From Limonium bicolor (Eukaryota > Streptophyta > Magnoliopsida > Caryophyllales > Plumbaginaceae), in contig CM041776.1 in NCBI GenBank assembly GCA_023374045.1, forward strand, positions 41,050,171 through 41,114,170: DNA of 64,000 bases, given 5' to 3'. The notes under the pieces are model-generated. The model was given only the letters and a program-made list of their open reading frames with translations. It had not been told where the DNA came from and did not search any database. Positions 35,155 to 47,772 of the stretch are shown here, piece after piece. The position numbers and the translations under genes were made by a program. Positions within the stretch are counted from its first letter, which is position 1; the number at the start of each line of letters is the position of its first letter.

Positions 35155-36150
35155 TAAGGAAAGTTGTTAAATAAAAAGAAAACAAAATTGAGGTGCTAGG
35201 AGTATTATATGGCCGAAAGTCTAAGGTTTGTTTGGGTAAGAAATGGAAAAAATGTGAGTTCAAGGAATTTAAGGGGCAAATTGTAAATTTTAGAAAAGTT
35301 GGGGCCTAATTCGTAATTTTATAAAATTCTGGGTACTTAAGAGAAAATAAGGTCAAATCTAGTATGGGTCAAAATGTAGACCAAGTTTGAGATATAAATA
35401 TTAAAATATGAAATTAAATAATAAATATAGTATAAATGTAAAGATTATAAAATTTATGGGGTGAAATTGTAATTAAGGAGAAATATGAATGAAGGCCGAA
35501 TGGCATATGGGCTTGAATAGTAATTTTGGGAAATTAAGGGGTAGGCATGGAAGTTATTAAATAAAGTGTTAAAACTATAGATTAAATAAGAATGATAACA
35601 TAATTGTAAATGTTGCAAAACTTATGAGGTCAAAACATAAATATGGAAAATATTGTGTATAGCCGAAATTAGGTTGTGGTCTGTTGGTCATTGCTGAAAT
35701 TATAAGGGAAGATTTGGAGTTTATTAAAGTAAGGTTTGAAATTAAAAGATAGTTAAATTAGTGGTAAATTGTAAAGGTTATAAAATTAGTGGGGTCAAAA
35801 TGAAAATATCATAAAGTATGGGGCCGAAATTTGGATTTAAGAAAGTATAGGTTCTGTTTGGTGATTGGAAAAAATTATAGAGTGGAACTTTGGAATAATA
35901 AGTAAGGAACATAAACTATAGGTTATACAAGTATAAGGGATTAAATTGTAAACATTAAATGACATTTGGGGTTAGAATGTCATGAACAAAAGTATGAGGA
36001 ATATAGTCATGTAATGCGTGACAGAGTAACGAATATCAAGGAGTTAGTAAAGTTATTATGTCATTAAGATGAATGGTAACATACAATATACATAATATAA
36101 GTATATGTATATAAGGATTATAATATATTAAGAGGATAATATAATAAATG
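35155..36150. repeat. AT-rich LTR-like remnant
   Basis: No gene. The composition and motifs (TGGGGTCAAAATG, GGGGCCGAAATT, TAAATTGTAAA) resemble the AT-rich middle of LTRs C and D. It is probably a piece of another long LTR into which C inserted; no ends are seen. Confidence 0.4.
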
Positions 36151-36278
36151 GTGGAATGGGACATTTTGATCGTCTTTCAAAGCAGAACCTTCTTTTGACG
36201 CTAATAGGCTTGCGTGAGACATTTTGATCGTCTTCCAAAGCAGTTAGCTTTCTAGAAGAGACCCGCTCTAATACCAAT
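36151..36278 (-). mobile_element. Copia-like leader remnant with primer binding site
   Basis: On the minus strand TTGGTATTAGAGC follows directly after an LTR ending TTTCA, a tRNA-Met-type primer site with one change. The remnant contains a 27-bp near-repeat (ACATTTTGATCGTCTT at 36161 and 36217). No coding part of the element follows on the left. Confidence 0.6.
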
Positions 36279-37357
36279 TGAAACTAGCTAGCATTCCTAA
36301 TGCGTTCCCGATCGACAGTGGACGTATCATGGACTCAATAAAGCTTTGTTGGTTAAGGAAAGACACAGAATTAACTTAAACTGAAAACTTCATTTTGATT
36401 GAATTTACACACAGAAATTCACTCAATCTCCCTCGCCCTCACACACGGACTCTGAGACAGTTTAGGACTTTATCCCAAAGTTCTCTACCCTTTCCTGACA
36501 GCTGGCCTACGGTTCCCCAACGTTCCCCGACTGATCTGTCAACCAACTTACAAAGTGTTGTCACACAACTCCAATCCTAACCAGCTCACCAACTCTCTAG
36601 CCTTACACACTTAAGTCTGACTTACACTTGCCCTGATTATCTCTATGTTCTTTTCTCTTGTATAGGCTTGCGTTCTTACAAAATAAATGCAAGTATATAT
36701 ACGGTTAGTTAAGATGTAACTACCGTCCTATATCCTTGTAAAGTCAAGGAGTCTATTCTACTTTTGACCTATCACATAACCACCACACTAGTATTGTAGA
36801 GAGGCTTCAACTTGATCTGAAGTTGTCAGAAACGTGTCACCTTGCTACTGGACACGTTGGCGGGCAGCTCTCTCGATTGGTCAAGCACCACTTGTGTGCC
36901 CCACTTGTCTGATCTTGTCTGGCTCATTAAATGCTCATAAATGCTCCTTTAATCTTCATTACGACTATGTAATCGTTCTGATAAGTAGCCCTTTACTTAT
37001 CTTGTCCATTTGCACATTAATGAGTTATATTCTTGTCGTGTGATAGTTGATAGTGTGAATATGTGAGTCTGCATAGATATGTCGATCTTCTTGTAGTCTT
37101 TGTCTTTGATTTACTCCTGAAGCATAAGAGATATCTTCGTGCGGTCCTGACTTCTTGTGTATGCTAGAAGTTCTAGCATGAGCTCTCCTAGACAGGTGCC
37201 CGACTGGTTGGGCACATGTCGTGAACCGAGTGCGCTTGCAACCTTGCGTGCTAAGCCACTCTTTTGCCTGTCTATTTGAATCATAAAGCTTGACAAACAT
37301 GTTAAATATGCAACACAAGGTTTACTATCATCAAAACTAAAGGATCGTGACTTAACA
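36279..37357 (-). repeat. Copia-type LTR (about 1.08 kb), minus strand
   Basis: On the minus strand it reads TGTTAAGTCACGATCC ... GCTAGCTAGTTTCA, bounded by TG...CA and followed by a primer binding site. This is LTR geometry, but the internal region is lost. Frames inside (36395-37410) are not recognised proteins. Confidence 0.6.
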
Positions 37358-37365
37358 ATCTGATA

Positions 37366-38600
37366 AACCGTTTTCAGAGAGCAACTAGACAAGTCGGTTG
37401 TAGTCTTCATTGATGATATTCTTATATACTCGAGGTCAAGGGATGAGCACGAGAGCCACCTGAGACGAGTTCTGGAGATACAAAAGGAGAACCAGCTTTA
37501 TGCTAAGTTCTCCAAGTGCGAGTGTTTTCTTGATCGGGTATCCTTTCTCGATCATGTCATCTTAGATGCTGGGATATCTGTAGATCCAATGAATATTGAG
37601 GCAGTTCGCACCTGGCCTAGACCGAAGTGGTTACTGACATCGGAGCTTCCTCGGTCTAGCGGGCTACTACCAGAGGTTCATCAGAGACTTCTCCAGGGTT
37701 GCAAAGCCGATGACCAGTTTGATGAAGAAGGACACGTCATTTGTATGGACTGATGAGTGTAAGACTTCATTCCAGAGTCTAAAGGATGCATTGAACACAA
37801 CACCTATCCTGACTATCCCTAAGGGCATAGAAGGTAAGAGGTTTACGGTGATGCGTCTGGTAGAGGATTAAGGTGTGTACTCACGTAGCATGGGAAGGTA
37901 GTCGCCTACACCTCCCACCAGATGAAGAAGCATGAGGAGAACTACCCCACTCACGACTTAGAGCTTGGTGAGTGTGTGTTTTCTTTGAAGATCTGGCGCC
38001 ATTATCTGTATGGTGTTGAGGTGACCGTCTACTCGGATCACAAGATTCTGAAGTATGTGTTCACTCAGAAGGAGTTGAACACGAGACAGAGAAGATGGGT
38101 TGAGTTCCTCAAGGACTACGACATCAACCTTTAGTACAAGGAAGGTAAGGCGAATGTCGTGGCCGATGCATTGAGTCGCCGAGCGCAAACGCTTCATGCC
38201 ATAGTTACTGGCACCAGTCTTATTGACAAGGTGTACAGAGCGACCAACGTATGAGAGAGATCAGCCAGAGCTGAGTGACGGTACTTTTAAGAGCGGGAAG
38301 TACGATTGCCAGGTATATGATGATGGGTTGATTAGGCTGAAAGGCAGATTGTGCATTCCCCGAGACAACGCAGAGCTGGAGCACATATTACGTCAGTCAC
38401 ACTCTTCTTCCACGTCTGTCCATCCGGGAGCTTCGAAGATGTACAAGGATATGAAGAGGTACTTCTGGTGGAGTGGGATGTGACTGAGTATGTAATGTGA
38501 CGCCTCACCTGTTAGAAGGTGAAGTTTGAGCATAAGAGACCTGGGGTATGGTGCAGTCTATGCCCTTACTAGAGGGGAAATTTATGATATTTCGTAGGAC
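37366..38600 (+). pseudogene. Gypsy pol fragment (RT, RNase H, start of integrase)
   Basis: Plus-strand remnant of a chromovirus related to A and B. It begins inside RT ([19 protein letters not shown] at about 37397), continues through the RT tail (IEAVRTWPRPK) and RNase H ([15 protein letters not shown] at 37926; [11 protein letters not shown]), then the integrase zinc finger (HPGASKMYKDMKRYFWW). It breaks off near 38595 just after the integrase start. A TAG replaces a Gln codon at about 38132, and there are several frameshifts. LTRs, gag and AlkB are missing. Confidence 0.85.
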
Positions 38601-38889
38601 AATATCGACATACACATCCTATGTCTAATAACTAGGAACAATCTTCAAGGGAAGGAGTTCTTGGTGGAGAACATTGTTCGAATGAGCAAACTAGGAGTGT
38701 GAAGATTGATGAGAAGCTAGAGGAAAGAAATGCCGGTGCCGTGTGAAAGGTTCATTAGCACGAATTGCCGGAAAAAAGATTTAATGTGTGTTTTTTTTAT
38801 ATAATTAGATGTGTATTCATCTATTAATAGCAAAAATGGTACACCAACGTGTATTACAAAAGTCTTCAAAATGTAACACCCCAACGTGT
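38601..38889. other. Unassigned spacer
   Basis: No gene seen. It contains a T-run at 38791-38798 and two related segments, CACCAACGTGTATTACAAAA and CACCCCAACGTGTAGTAAAA (from about 38841 and 38878). TGTAACACCCC at 38872 resembles a Gypsy LTR end but nothing else of an LTR is evident. Confidence 0.4.
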
Positions 38890-39028
38890 AGTAAAAAAAT
38901 GTATACTATCCTCCAAAACCACCTTGCCTAGTGCTTGCCTCATTAAAACCTTGAAAGCAAAAACCCATTGGGAAAAAGGCTATCAAGGAAAAAGAGTACA
39001 AGATACAAGGCTTCCATTAATAGCACCC

Positions 39029-42000
39029 CTATAGATATAACATAGCATCACTTAAGTTTGATGAGTTGAGGAACATCTCATAGGGTAACGATAAATCAGG
39101 CCACCAACTCTTCGTCCATCTCCACACACCTCTCTTAACCGCATATACCACTATTTCAGTCGATAGGGATTCTTCTCGGAAGATAACATCGTTCCTCATC
39201 TTCCAAATGTTCCAAACACCATAGAACAATGTCGATCTCCACACTCTCCTTGTTTTTGTTCAGCCGCACAGCCATCCAGTCAACAAGAATTTGGCTTGGT
39301 GTATCCTTTAACGTAAAATTTATCTTCCACCAGCCAATCAACTCTCTCCATACATGCAAGGCGAATTCACACCAAAAACAAGACATGTACCACCGACTCC
39401 ATGCATTTTTTTACATAATGGGCACCAGCTTTGCCCAATTGGGATGACATCCCTTTCGAACAAAACATCTCGAGTTAGCAACTTACCTTGCATTACAAGC
39501 CACATAAGAATCTCTATTCTTGACTCCGCCACTTTAATCCAAATAGAACTGGCTAGCCCAGCCGTAAGTCCAGCCTCGTCATTGTTGCTCATCAGACTCA
39601 AGTACAGACGGGATGCAGAAAACCCATCACTTGGGTTAATCCAGGTCACTGTATCATCTACTCCCGGCAATAGGAACGGCCCTCCAGCAATCGATTTAGG
39701 TCCTGCTCCATTTCCACCTCATACCCAAAGAGCTGTCTTCTCCATTCAAGATTCCACGACCACGCTCCTTCTTCCCAAGCCCCCATATCTGCTATCTTAC
39801 CATTCTTTTGTTGCTCAACATAAATAACCGTGGGAACATGTTACTCATTGTTTGCGTCCCCAGCCATCTGTCCTCCCAGAAGCGGACTGAAACACCATCA
39901 CCAACTCTGTGCATGACATTGCTTTCAAACTGTTGTTGGATCCTTGCGTCATCCAGCTTTGTTGCCCATACAATCCCTGACCACACCCCATTGAAATGTC
40001 TAAGCCTTCTATCACCATTGACATACTCAAGACCCCCATCCGGTCCATAAATTTTCGAGATTATATTGTGCATAACGACTGGCGATCATTCAAGAAGCGC
40101 CATCGCCATTTAGAGAGCAAACACCTATTTCTAACATGCATATTCACGAAACCCAAACCACCTTCCAGCTTGGGCCTAGATAATTTGTCCCATGCTACCG
40201 GTACTAGGTTTCTGTTTTTGTCCTTCCCCCAAAAGAAACACCTTTGTAGAGCAATGATTTCCTTACGTACTTTGCATGGTATAATGAAGAGGCTAGAATA
40301 ATATAAGGGTATCGAGTCCATTACCGATTTCACAAGCACACTTCTGCCAGCTTTGGATAAGGACTTACTCGTCCAGTATGCTAATTTCGCTTCCACCCTG
40401 CGGATTACCGGTCGCCATGTATCCACTTGCTTCATTTTAGCACCAGTGGTAGACCAAGGTATATGGTCGGTAGTTTGCCCACTCTACAGCCAAATATATC
40501 TTCGAACAGTTTCCTCCTCGCACGTGGTATTCAGACAATATACCATTGTTTTATCCATGTTCATGCTTAACCCACTTGCGCTTGCAAAACATAATAGATT
40601 CCGGTGTAGTTCCATAATATCTGTTTCACTAACCTCGGTGAATAGCATGGTGTCGTCCGAAAATTGTAGATGGGATAAGGTGACGCCATGGCTTCCAATT
40701 GCTATCCCCTTGAAACTCCCTTTCTCAAATTCTTTGTATCATCCCGCTCAAAGCCTCCACTACCATAACAAATAGTAACGGCGAGAGGGGGTCCCCTTAT
40801 CTTAGGCCTCTTGTAGGTTCAAATGGTTTTGTCGGTGAACCGTTGACCAAGATTGAGATTCTAGCACATGTAACACATTCCATGAGCCATTTTATCATGA
40901 TATCACCAAGGCCATATTGTAAGAGTACCGTTTTTAGAAAATCCCAAGACACACAATCATATGCCTTTCGGAAGTCAACTTTGATCAAGACTCCTTTCTT
41001 CTTAGTTTTCTTCAACCATCTTATAACCTCATTGGCTATAAACGGCCCATCAAGTATGTTCCTCCCCTTTACAAAGGCTGTTTGTGTCTCCCAATGATGG
41101 TTGGTAAGATTCCGCTTAATCGCTTTGCTAACAGTTTAGCTATCACCTTGTAGATGCACCCCACCATGCTAATTGGCCTGTAGTCGTTGAGTGTTGATGC
41201 CTCCGTATGCTTGGGAATAAGGGTTATCCATGTCATGTTAACCCCTTTTCCAGTTTTTGTGTAACAAAGAAGTTCCGTACATCCTTTGCAAAATCAGCTC
41301 CAATAACACTCCACATGGCCTTCACAAACTTCATGTTATAACCATCATAGCCCGGTGATTTCGATCCCTCACACTCCCATACCGCTCTGCATATCTCCCA
41401 AGTGTAGGGATCGATTCAAGCCTTCTCGCTTCATCTACGGACAGCCTCGGATGGGCCCAAGTAGGCGGCCCAATGGTTGACTGGCCTGCACCAGGTGGGC
41501 TGTATATCTCCGCAAAATATGTGACAATATAGTTCCTTATTTCATTTGGGTGTGTGAGGTCCGATCACCCATCTCCAAACTGACGATTTGTTTCCTCCTT
41601 CGATTCAGTGTTGCCTTCCTGTGAAAATAGCGGGTATTATATCCACTTCCTTAACAAACCGGTCCCTGGCCATCTGTTTCCAATATAGCTCTTTGTTCCG
41701 CGTAGCTACATCAAGTTCCCCTAGCACAGTTTCCTTCTGGTCTTGGTATCTTCCCACCGAGCACCCTTTTCTAATTCAGAGTCTATTTCTTTTAGTTTGT
41801 TTTGCAACTCATCAATCCTTGCGTTCATATCTCCAAACACCTCTTTGTTCCATGTTTTCAACACACTCTTGAGTTTTTTAGCTTTTGTTGTTGTGGTGCC
41901 AAAACGAAGTGACTCCCATTCATTTTTCGTCTCACCAAATTTGGGATGTTCCAACCATGCATCCAGTGATCGAAACGGTTTTGGCCCCCATTGCTGGTTG

Positions 42001-42653
42001 TCCACCTCGACGATCAGGAGCTTATGGTCCGATATCGTCCATGGCCCAGTACTAAGCTTAATATCGGAGTAGTGAGCACACCATTCTTCATGGACAAACG
42101 CCCGATCAATCCTGCTGTAGGTATCCCTTCCTTTCCATGTGAACTTCGCATCAGTCAAAGGCACTTCAACTAGTTCCATCTCACTCACCCATGTCCTGAA
42201 GTCGACTTGGCTTTAGTATCATATCTATCATCCCTATGTGATCGATCCAATATCTTGAGTGTGACGTTGAAATCTCCTACTACTAGTAGTGGCCTTTCCC
42301 AACTATCACGTGCCTGTAGAATGGCTTCAAACATCTCTTCTCTTACCCTCCTATCGCAAGGAGCATAGACACACAGTAGAGCACCCGCAAAACCATCAGT
42401 GAGCATTGTTATTTCCACATCACCCATCGGTTCCCCTTCTCCACCCTTCCAACTGTTACCTCCTCCATATCCCATACCACCACAAGACCCTAGATCTCCC
42501 TTCGGCTTCGACTTCCTCCCACCCCATGCTTACCGCTTTTTCCCCCTGAACCGCCCCACCTTACTGGCTACTGTGTTCGAGTGTTGTGTTTCGACTAGGC
42601 ACAATATTGTCATCTTCTTGGCTCTTACTTCTCTTCTCATGGCTGCTGCTTGA
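39029..42653 (-). pseudogene. LINE E ORF2 (endonuclease, reverse transcriptase, zf-RVT)
   Basis: The endonuclease nicks the target and RT copies the LINE RNA there. The EEP endonuclease spans about 42650-41900 (CLVETQ, LLVVGDFNVTL, ISDHKLLIVEV). RT spans about 41450-40450: KVDFRKAYDCVSWDFL at about 40970, and FSDDTMLF at about 40650 in place of the usual YADD-type box. The cysteine-rich C-terminal zf-RVT domain lies at 39670-39340 (WCPLCKKMHG). There are frame changes between about 42500 and 39000, so no intact protein is made. Confidence 0.85.
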
Positions 42654-43059
42654 CTTTTGATCCCATTCCCCTGATATTCTGTAATCCTATCTTCAGTCCC
42701 ATTTTTGTTTCTCCTTTACACACTCTCTAATATTCTCCAGTAGGTGTCGCTCTGCTTAAGCCTCGTTTTGTATCTCACACCCAGTCTCCTCAGTAACTGC
42801 ATACACTCCCCTGTTTCTAATTTAGGTCGATGATTCTCCCTCTCTTGCATCTCGCATTCCCAGTCCGTTACTTGCCTTCCTTGGAGGGGAGTTATGAAAT
42901 AGGTCGACGAACAAGCTAATACTCCTCTCCTGAGCATTATTTACTATTTGTGATTTTCTATTCTTATCCGATTCCGGCGTCTCCAGTACTATTAAGTCGT
43001 GCATGGCTGGAGGAGAGTTGTGTCCCGATTGCAGGCCTTCCACACACCCTTCCAGGCTA

Positions 43060-44431
43060 CTGTTCCCCATTGTATTTGTTCGTTGTCTTTGTTGTCTCCC
43101 TTAGTGGGAGCTGGATGATACTTTCTTCCTCCATGATCGCGTTCATCCCAGCTCCAGGCGGAGTCGTTTCTACAATCGCTACCTCGAAGTGTTTCTCCTC
43201 AACTTGGACACTAACTTTCCAGTTAATTAGGCGCAGTGATGATGTTTCAATTTGCACCTTTGCTTCTGCATTCTCCACGAAGTCGTTGTCTTCCTCATCC
43301 ATTTTAACAACTTCACCCACCATTTTAGCGATCCGGATAATATTGTGCCTGTTCCACGCATGTAGAGGAATTCCCGAATTACAATCCAAGTTTTTCTCAT
43401 CTCGACTTGATCTTCTACAGACCATTCACTTACGTTTAAGCCTTCCACCTTATCGACATCCTCCATTACTGCTTCCTTGGCTTTCATTGTGTCCAGTCTC
43501 ATTAGGTATTTTTTTATAAGGCTAGTAGTACAAACCCCAAGGTCCTGCCATATATTCTGAAGGTATTCCATGCTTGCTTTGAATTTTTTCTTCCTTAAAC
43601 TCCACTACCACACTCCTCTTCAGTTGTGTACCATTCTATCATCAGGGGTTAGAAGTATAGAGAGTCTTGACACTACCGGCCCGCTTCTCCCCTTTGAAGA
43701 CTCTGAATTTGTTGTTGTCCCGTCTCCCTTACCTTCCATAGACGTTCCTGGGGTATTGTTTCCCATTTCCCCTTCGATTCCTACTCCCTTGAAATTCCAT
43801 TCTCACCGTTAGAGTAACACCATTGATATTCCAGCCCGATACACCTTCAATCACTTTCCTAGTTGCGCCTACGTTTCTCAGAACTACAAATGCACATGCA
43901 TGTCTGCTCCCTCACCTTTTTTCCTACTAACGTATAGTCTTTCCCAGGTTGCAAAGTTCCGGATTACCTGACCCAGTTGGAGGTTGGTTACATGCCTCTG
44001 TATATTGTCGATGAAGACAGTCGTGGGGGTCGTCGGGGTCGTATCACCATCTCTTACCGGCCACCTTCTTCGTTATGTATAACTCCTTTTGATGTGTGCA
44101 CCTTCATCCTAGTGACCTCCGTACTTTCCTTGAAGTTCCACGTCTCTATGTGTGAGAACTGCTGGCAGATCTCCCCTCCTCCATTGCACGTTCGAAGCTA
44201 CAAGCCTAGTGCGGTGGGACGGTTCGCGTTTTGGTTTTTGGGTTGTATGATGCAGGTAGAACTTAGGAGGACTATGGTGGTGCGGGTGTGGGTGTGGTCA
44301 TAGCTTGTTGATTCAGGTAAAGGTTTTTTGGCTGGGTGTTTAGGTGGTAATCTGTGAGGAGTTAGAGGCGGTTTACTAGTGTTTAGGCTGAGAGAACGGG
44401 TATTGGGTGAGTTAGGCGGAGGAGGTGGCAT
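43060..44431 (-). pseudogene. LINE E ORF1 with RRM domain
   Basis: ORF1 starts at the ATG at 44431 (MPPPPPNSPNTRSLSL) after the CT-rich leader. Its N-terminus is Pro/Ser-rich. After a frame break, the minus strand at about 44050-43800 encodes an RNA-recognition motif: TTVFIDNIQRHVTN (RNP2-like) and DMHAFVVLRNVG (RNP1-like). RRM-containing ORF1 proteins are known from plant L1 elements and bind the LINE RNA. Acidic frames downstream (about 43570-43060) are probably the rest of ORF1. Broken by frameshifts. Confidence 0.7.
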
Positions 44432-44505
44432 GGTGGTTCACAGGGTGGGGGCGTAGGTGCGAGGAGGGATGAGAGAGGAGAGAGGAGAGAGGAGAGGGGG
44501 GAGCA

Positions 44506-44837
44506 TATCTAGATATAATTTAAGTTCCCTCCCCTTTGATAAAAAAAAATCTATTCTTTTAAGATTTAATGTGTTTGTAATTTGTAGTAGGAAGTAGACC
44601 TCTGACATCTTGTACTCTTTTTCCTCTACGAAATTGAGTTTTGTCCATAAATATTTTAACGAGCCACATACCCTCCAGACACGAGGCTTAGATATTCGGT
44701 TGTAAGAATGTGGCTATAATAAACGAACTACTCATAAATTTTTTTAGCTTGCAGTTTTCAAATAGAGATACTTAGATAAGGGCAAATTCGACCAAACGGT
44801 CGGTTTGTACAGATCATTACACGGGATGTATATGTCA
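44506..44837. other. AT-rich spacer between LINE E and element M1
   Basis: No gene or clear repeat boundary seen. Confidence 0.4.
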
Positions 44838-46058
44838 TCCAGTCGCATACTGACTGTACTGCTGATGTGGCAGATATGATGGAAAGAAAATTTATATTAA
44901 TTTTAAAATGGTTATAACTTTTAATATATAAGTCCAAAATGAAAAAAAAATATATCACTGTTCACCTAAATTCAAGCTCTTTAAAACAAGACCAGTCATG
45001 GATATGTTTTGATAACTTTTAAAAAAAATTATTTTTACATGTGTATGATGATGCACTAAAATGATAATATGATTCATTAATTTTGATATTATGATTCATT
45101 AAAATTAATATCATTCATTAACTAATAAGTGGTGAATTAGATTACAAATTTAGAACCGATAAAAAATCATTATTGTTTTGTAGTGTATTATTATTGTTGT
45201 ATGGTGTATTTAAACCTTATATGGTGAATAACATATTTTTCATACATACTAAATATTGTTTTGTATTGTATATTATTTTTTATTTTTATATGTTTGTGTT
45301 GATATGATTCATTAACTTTGATATTATGATTCATTAAATTGATATTATGATTCATTAACTAATAAGTGGGAATTAGATAACAAAATTTGGAACCGATAAA
45401 AAAATCATTATTGTTGTAGTGTATAATTATTGTTGTATGATGCAATTTAAATCTTCTATAGTGAATCATGTATTTTTCATACATACCAAATATTGTTTTG
45501 TGTGCATTATAGTTTAATTTTTTTTATTTTTATAAGTTTGCGATGATACACTAAAATGAAAATATGATTCACTAAGATTGATATTATAATTTATTAACTA
45601 ACATGTGATGAATTAGATAATAAACTTTGATAAAAAAATAATGGATCATTATTGTAATACATTATTATTATTATTTTGTGGTTTATTATATTATTTATAT
45701 GAAGTATTTTAAGTCATATATGAACATACCGATTTCAAAACAGATAATGAATCATTGTTTTGTAGTGTATTATTGTTGTTGTATGGTGTATTTTAAACTG
45801 TATATGGTGAATCATGTATGGTTGATATGTATAGATATAACATATAAAAAAAACATAAAATTTTAAAGTTGTCAAAATATATCCATGAGTGGTCTTGTTT
45901 TGAAGAGCTTGAATTTAGGTGAACAATGATATATTTTTTCCATTTTGGACTTATATATTGAGAGATTCAATAATTTAAAGTTTATATTGTAAAAAGATAG
46001 TCCAGTCAACAAAAATAGTCCAGTCAGCAGCTGACTACACTGCTGACTGGACTGCCAA
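44838..46058. mobile_element. TIR element M1 with internal tandem repeats
   Basis: The two ends are inverted copies for about 180 bp: TAAGTCCAAAATGAAAAAAA ... AAGCTCTTTAAAACAAGACC on the left, and GGTCTTGTTTTGAAGAGCTT ... CATTTTGGACTTATAT on the right. The right tip carries AGTCCAGTCAGCAGCTGACT and GGACTGCC. The interior has three units of about 240 bp (from about 45055, 45295 and 45545) with TATGATTCATTAA and TTGTAGTGTATTATTATTG. No coding capacity, so it is non-autonomous. Confidence 0.75.
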
Positions 46059-46282
46059 TTAGATGCCTGCACCAAGTATGGTGCAACCGCGCTGCAGCTT
46101 CTCCGTGCTGTAGATAAGATATAACAGGAAGAGAGATATGCGCGTACTTAGAAAAGGTAACGGCCCAGCTGGCTAATTAATTAAATATGTGTTATGGATA
46201 AATAAAATGGGCTATATAGGTCATAAACATCAGACGATCGATTGTGCGGATTGGCCGCGTACAGGTTTGTGTGGTCTGTCCA
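46059..46282. other. Spacer between M1 and M2
   Basis: Mixed non-coding sequence of normal GC content with no recognised feature. Confidence 0.4.
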
Positions 46283-47201
46283 TTTGGCAGTCCAGTCAGC
46301 TGCTGACTGGATTGTTTTGCTGACTGGACTATCATTTACTATAATTAACTTCAATTGGTTGTAACTTTTAAAATAAAGTCTAAAATGAAAAAAATTATAT
46401 CATTGTTCATCTAAATTCAAGCTCTTCAAAACAAGACCATACATGGATATGTTTTGACAACTTTAAAATTTTATATTATTTACATGTATATATGTAGATA
46501 TCAACCATATATGATTCACCATATACAGTTTAAAATACATCATACACCAATAATAATACACTACAAAACAATAATAATTCATTATTTGTTTTAAGTTTGG
46601 TATGTCAAGAAGATAGATGATCAACCACATGACTTAAAATACATTATATAAATAATAATAATAATACACCACGAAACAATAATAATACATTACAAAATAA
46701 TAATGATTTATCGGTTCTGAAGTTGTTATCTAATTCACCACTTATTAGTTAGTAAATCATAATTCAATTTTAATGAATCATAATATCAAAACTATGAATC
46801 ATATTATGATTTTAGTGTATCATCGTATACATGTAAAAATAAAAAATTTAAACAATAATACAAACAAAACAATATTTAGTACGTAAGAAGAATACATGAT
46901 TCACCATATAAGGTTTAAAATACACCAAACAACAATAATAATACACTACAAAACAATAATAATCTTTATCGGTTCCGAAGTTTGTTATATAATTTTCCAC
47001 TTATTAGTAAATTAATTATAATATCAAATTTAATGAATCATAAAATCATTTTAGTGTATCATCAGTAACATATAAAAATAACAATTTTAAACAATAGTAC
47101 AACAAAAACAATATTTGGTTCCTCTGCTCAAACAATATTTCTCTGACCAGCTTCAACCTTGAGCTGGTCAGAGAAATAGAATTCGCGCACCAAGTGGCTC
47201 C

Positions 47202-47580
47202 GTGGTTCAACATGTTGTTTATGAATGGGAGCCAATCTCCTGCTCCTCCTGCAATCTTCTTGGGCATTCTTCAGCTCGCTGCCCAAGTACTGCCGCCCAG
47301 ATCCACCCCGATCAGGGCGCTATCAAGTTTCTAAACCGCCCTCCCACCGTTCCTCCCTTAAGGAAAGGCTCAAACCGGGCTAGGTTCGCAGACTTCCTCT
47401 GCTCAAACTGACCCCTCCCTGGTAGGGGCCCTCAGATTCCCCTGCTTCGAAGTCTACGTCGCAGCCTGCCCTGGATTTGCCCGCCTCTACCCAGGCTACT
47501 AGCCTTCTTCCTGGCCCTCTCGACCCCGCTCCCTCAGGTGGAGTGCCTCCAACCAGGCCCCTAATATTTCGGAGTTAACA
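47202..47580 (+). pseudogene. LINE F ORF1 C-terminus with zinc knuckle
   Basis: VYEWEPISCSSCNLLGHSSA then RCPS gives a CX2CX4HX4C zinc knuckle, the usual C-terminal RNA-binding motif of plant LINE ORF1. The N-terminal part is absent owing to 5' truncation. Pro-rich sequence follows to about 47580, with a frame change. Confidence 0.7.
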
Positions 47581-47772
47581 TTGTCCCCCTCCCTCCAGTG
47601 TGCTCAACCCCATCGTTGAAGAGCCTTGGCAGGAGGTCCCCACTAAAGGAAGGAGCCCCCCAGTGAAGGCTTTGACATCTATTCACGAAGACCTTTCCCT
47701 CCAGTTGACTAATACATTTGCTATCTTTGATATGGCAATGCCCTTCCCGCCCCCTCCCCCACCCTTTTCTAT

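Larger units (their letters stand above)
38890..44505 (-). mobile_element. LINE E (L1-type), near full length, degenerate
   Basis: Minus-strand non-LTR retrotransposon with ORF1 (RNA-binding), ORF2 (endonuclease, RT, zinc-binding end) and a non-coding tail of about 140 bp after the ORF2 stop near 39029. The 5' end, about 44505, is CT-rich (GA-rich on the plus strand). No clear target duplication is found; ATATAATT occurs near both ends (38798 and 44512) but is weak evidence. Many frame changes show it is inactive. Confidence 0.88.

Noticed and set aside
38872..38882. TGTAACACCCC as a Gypsy LTR boundary
   Set aside because: No LTR body, primer site or partner end was found around it.
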